From Aphidius gifuensis (lineage: Eukaryota > Arthropoda > Insecta > Hymenoptera > Braconidae), in the NCBI RefSeq assembly GCF_014905175.1, contig NC_057793.1:10540001-10604000 (forward strand): a stretch of DNA of 64,000 nucleotides, given 5' to 3'. The notes under the pieces were generated by a model. It was not told the DNA's origin. It searched no databases and saw only the letters and a program-made list of their open reading frames with translations. This document shows positions 60,544 through 64,000 of the stretch, one piece after another; positions within the stretch are counted from its first letter, which is position 1; every line of letters begins with the position of its first letter. The translations under genes and the position numbers were made by a program.

Positions 60544-63500
60544 GGTTTAAAAAATTTTGTTATATAATTCTTTATTTAATTTTGCATATAAAAAAATATC
60601 ACCATGTGTTTATGAATTGTGATTTAATAATAAAGAAGCCTTGCTTATTTATTTGATGACACAAACTGTCTAATTCTGTCTTATTCTAGAACTGTCTAGC
60701 CTGAAGGTCAACTAAAATGTGAATATATTTGTTGGTTGCTCAAAAATTATTTACTTGCACATGCGTAGAATTTATTGTTGAAAATTTTTGTTAAAAACAT
60801 TTAAAGATAAATATGATAAATTATACATCTATTGTGTTTATGAAAACATTAATTGAAATAAAAAAAAAAAAATAAACAAATCTGATGAGACTTTATGAAA
60901 TGATTTGATAAATTTTAGATACACTTTTGATGAAAATTATTATAGCAATTGTTTAGATAATGAAAACACTAACATTATTGAGCAATTTATTTACAATTTA
61001 TATATTATGAATAATATACATTATTGTCATTAATTTATCACAACTGTTGTGCAAAATAGGTCCAAACGAAAATGCAAAATAAAAAAAGGGGTTACACCAA
61101 AACAACAACAACGTCGTCGTCAAGCGGCAGTGGTGACCTCTTTAAGTATATTTTTTTTAACAACTAACTATAAAATTCAGCGCAAAAGTTTAAATTTGAA
61201 TATCTCGAAAAAGTCCGGATTAAAATAAATAAATTAATTGAAATAATAAAGACTATCTTAAAGAAAAAAAAATTGGAAAGATTATTAATGGCAATTCTAT
61301 TTATATATTTTAGTCAATCAAATTTTTATTTCTCAGTAAGTAAATTAAAATACCTAAAAACATTTGCTTGCTTACATTATTCAATGAATAAAAAGTCAAC
61401 AGACATGAGTAAATTGGTTTCTTTCTCACAATTATTCATTTTTTCTTTTTGCTTAAATCATGACGCGTTATCATTTAATTTTAAAAAACAATAATAATCA
61501 ACGCACAGGTATAAAAATTACACGAATACAATTTTAAAAAATTATCATTTCTAAATTGAATATTTTTATATTTTACAATCAATGTAGTAATGTATTTATT
61601 ATGATTATTAAAATTAGCTGGTATATGTATATAAAAAAAAAAAATTAAAATTTGTGTGACACTTGGAGTTATATTTTTGCAAATAATGTTATTTTGGATA
61701 TTGATAATTTTCTTTACTTAAAGTACAATACAAAAAGGAAAAATAATATTCAAAAATTATTTATTATAGTTTTTTTTTTTTTTTTTCTAGAAAATGTATT
61801 CTTATTTCTTATTGTGATCGTAAGAAAATTGGACATATGTATATGACTAAAAAATTATTAAGCTCAAAATATATATAATTTATGATTGCCAAACTTATGA
61901 ATTGTTGAAAATTAAATTACCAACTTGGCCTGGTAACAAACATATCAAGCAAATATAATTCTTTGTTTTTTATTAAATCAAAATTTTAATAGTTTTAATA
62001 TATAAATTTAAATAATTACAGGTTTTTGATTTGAATAAATTTAGAATAGGTGAAATTTATCAAAAATCAGCAAATTCATGTTACTCAACGTAAATTTTTT
62101 TGGTGATATTGTTGTCACATGGAAAGTACTCATACTTTCTGCTACAATTTTTTTGGTAAAATAATTTATTTTATTATCTTTTTTATTTTTTTATTCGATT
62201 AATAAACTATTATTCTTTTTATTTACTTTTTTTTAACAGAAATACGCTCAACGACGAATTATCAGCAATTAAACATGAAATACATATATAAAAAAAAACT
62301 TAATGTGCCATGATCGTTAAAAAAAAATGTACTTTTTGTTTGAATAAACATAAAAAAAAATTCAAACAGTTTAATTTTTTTTTTTAAATGTGACTACATG
62401 TGGTGCACCAATACCACAAATTATTTTATATTTTGAAACGATCATGAATAATAATTTGTTTTAATTAAAATATACCAATACACATTAATATTTTTTGTTA
62501 TTGTAGAAATAAAATTAATAACTGCAGTTATATACATGTATATAAATTTATTTTGACTTAATCTAAAAAAATCAATAATAAATAAATATACTATTTTTTT
62601 TCAAATATACATTTATATTTTGTTGATTCATTTTTATAAATATACCTATATATTTTTTTGTTTTTCTAATTGTTATCAATTTTAGATAAGACAAATATTT
62701 ATATATTATTTTTATAAGAACCGTAATGACTCATTTTTTATGTTATAAAAATAAAATGTGGAATAATAAAATATCAAGCTCTTTGAATAAGTGCGTGATC
62801 CAGTTTTAATGACATCCAATGGGATATTTCTGGAATATTGTGTTGAGACGTTGATTCAGTCCAATCTGGTCCAATCGAGACTAGAGCCAACTAGACTAAC
62901 TTGGCACTCGTGGGTTGCAACGGAAGGAATAAAACTTCAATTAAAAATTTCTAATTTTTATTATATTCAAACAAGTAAATGTACATACTATTCAAATAAT
63001 TATAGTTTAACTAAATTTATTTCTTATTTTATTTATTTCTATTCAATATTTATTTTTCCAAGAAAATAAATATCATCAAAGAAAAAAATACATCGAAAAT
63101 GAAACTTACATTTTCAAGTTCTATGATAAAAATATTCTTCCTACTTTTATAAAAATATCATCCTGACAGCCCTATATTTTTATGCCGGAGTAATTCCTCC
63201 AGAATCGTCGAAAATGGAGTAATGTTGGAGAAATATTCCCACCAGGGATAGTTTCAATTTATAATTATAATCAATTTAATATTAACATACTGAATCATGT
63301 TGCAGTTTATCGTCACAATGAATGAGTTAGAATGTGAACAATCAATAAAAAAAATCGTTTGAAATTTTCCATCAAAACAAAGTCATAAAGACTATACATG
63401 TATTATAATGTGAGTATAAAATGATATTGTAGATTAAATTTTATCAAAAAAAAAATAAACAAAGTATATCTTTAAAACTAGGTTGTTTTGTTTTTTTGAT

Positions 63501-63880
63501 AGATAATTTTTATATAAAAAATAAAACCGATACTCATAGAATTTATGTAAAAACAATAAACAACTAAAAAAAATAAAAAAAATTTAAATGAGTATCATTG
63601 AGTGGTACACGCATCTATAGTGTGTTTTGATAATGATCATTATTGTTTTTTCTACATTGTATTTTCCCAAAGGTTAGTTGTAATTTATTAAAACTGTTAT
63701 CTCTTCTGTTGTTCGAGTGTGTTGACAATAGAACAATTATATTGATTTTTTTTTCGCTCTAATACTGAATAATTGAATAATTTATACATGTCTAAAGAAG
63801 ATTGCAGTTACAATTTCAAAATAAAAAAGCCCGCGTTACCCATTGAAAATTGAAAATTTTTAATACTCCGGCTAGGGCCA
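60544..63880. other. Gene-poor region
   Basis: AT-rich, with ORFs of up to 92 codons at 61273, 61652 and 62791 that show no gene signature. A less AT-rich patch at about 61060-61150 contains ACAACGTCGTCGTCAAGCGG and could be read as a basic segment (TPKQQQRRRQAAV), but no exon borders are clear. A sequence ending CCACCAGGGATAG near 63238 resembles one near 38115. Confidence 0.4.
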
Positions 63881-63884
63881 TGGC

Positions 63885-63941
63885 AATATGGATAAAACTT
63901 CAGCAAAAATGGACAACAACAGAACACAAATTACAGAGGTG
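63885..63941 (+). CDS. Possible first exon of a gene running off the window
   Basis: An ATG near 63891 (or 63880) opens a short frame reading about MDKTSAKMDNNRTQITE up to a GTGTGT donor-like site at about 63942. The preceding 50 bases are less AT-rich than the surroundings (CTCCGGCTAGGGCCATGGC). It is too short to identify. Confidence 0.25.
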
Positions 63942-64000
63942 TGTAAACTTTTATAATTATATGTTATGCGTGATTTTTAAAAAATATTATAAATAAAACA

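Noticed and set aside
61273..61846. ORFs of 64-73 codons
   Set aside because: AT-rich composition only; no domain, signal or conserved motif.

Overview
This is an AT-rich eukaryotic nuclear window. The split genes have short GT-AG introns, and the gene content (ionotropic receptor, Ac13E/ADCY9-type adenylyl cyclase, tandem SMYD4-like genes, dispersed 5S units, many short TIR elements) points to an insect. The base composition and style suggest a parasitoid wasp (Hymenoptera), but that is inference, not a search result.

Layout. 0-5 kb: a tandemly duplicated AT-rich tract and an intronless-coding leucine-rich-repeat (LRR) protein. 5.2-13.5 kb: arm A of a large inverted duplication, carrying a ten-exon, multi-Ig, single-pass membrane receptor on the minus strand. 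13.5-14.8 kb: nested short inverted-repeat elements. 15.5-34.1 kb: a conserved block of an adenylyl cyclase 9 orthologue (+), exportin-5 (-), Nup37 (+), SRP54 (+) and a small acidic coiled-coil protein (-), interrupted by short DNA elements at 26.7-28.5 kb. 34.4-37.1 kb: dense nested elements. 37.2-44.2 kb: arm B, with the mirror-image receptor paralogue on the plus strand. 44.5-46.9 kb: a truncated PDGF/VEGF-receptor-like (Pvr) Ig fragment whose exon is split by a 1.4-kb GATC-rich TIR element. 48.2-49.3 kb: an inverted pair of 5S rRNA units and a decayed third. 50-50.6 kb: degenerate acidic coding sequence. 51.5-53.5 kb: a divergent ionotropic receptor. 54-55.2 kb: a frameshifted glutaminyl-tRNA synthetase pseudogene. 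55.9-60.5 kb: two tandem SMYD4-like genes, the lower one with a frame break and an altered SET motif. 60.5-64 kb: gene-poor, possibly with the first exon of a new gene at the very end.

How it fits together. Exportin-5 (pre-miRNA export) and Nup37 (nuclear-pore Y complex) are both nuclear-transport genes, while SRP54 handles ER targeting; all three are housekeeping genes and nothing here indicates co-regulation. The unusual part is the frame around them: two arms of about 7-8 kb in opposite orientation, each with an apparently intact receptor. The two predicted ectodomains differ at only three positions that I could find, while the membrane-proximal part and cytoplasmic tail have diverged. This looks like a young inverted duplication, possibly kept similar by gene conversion, and it could support inversion of the housekeeping block between the arms.
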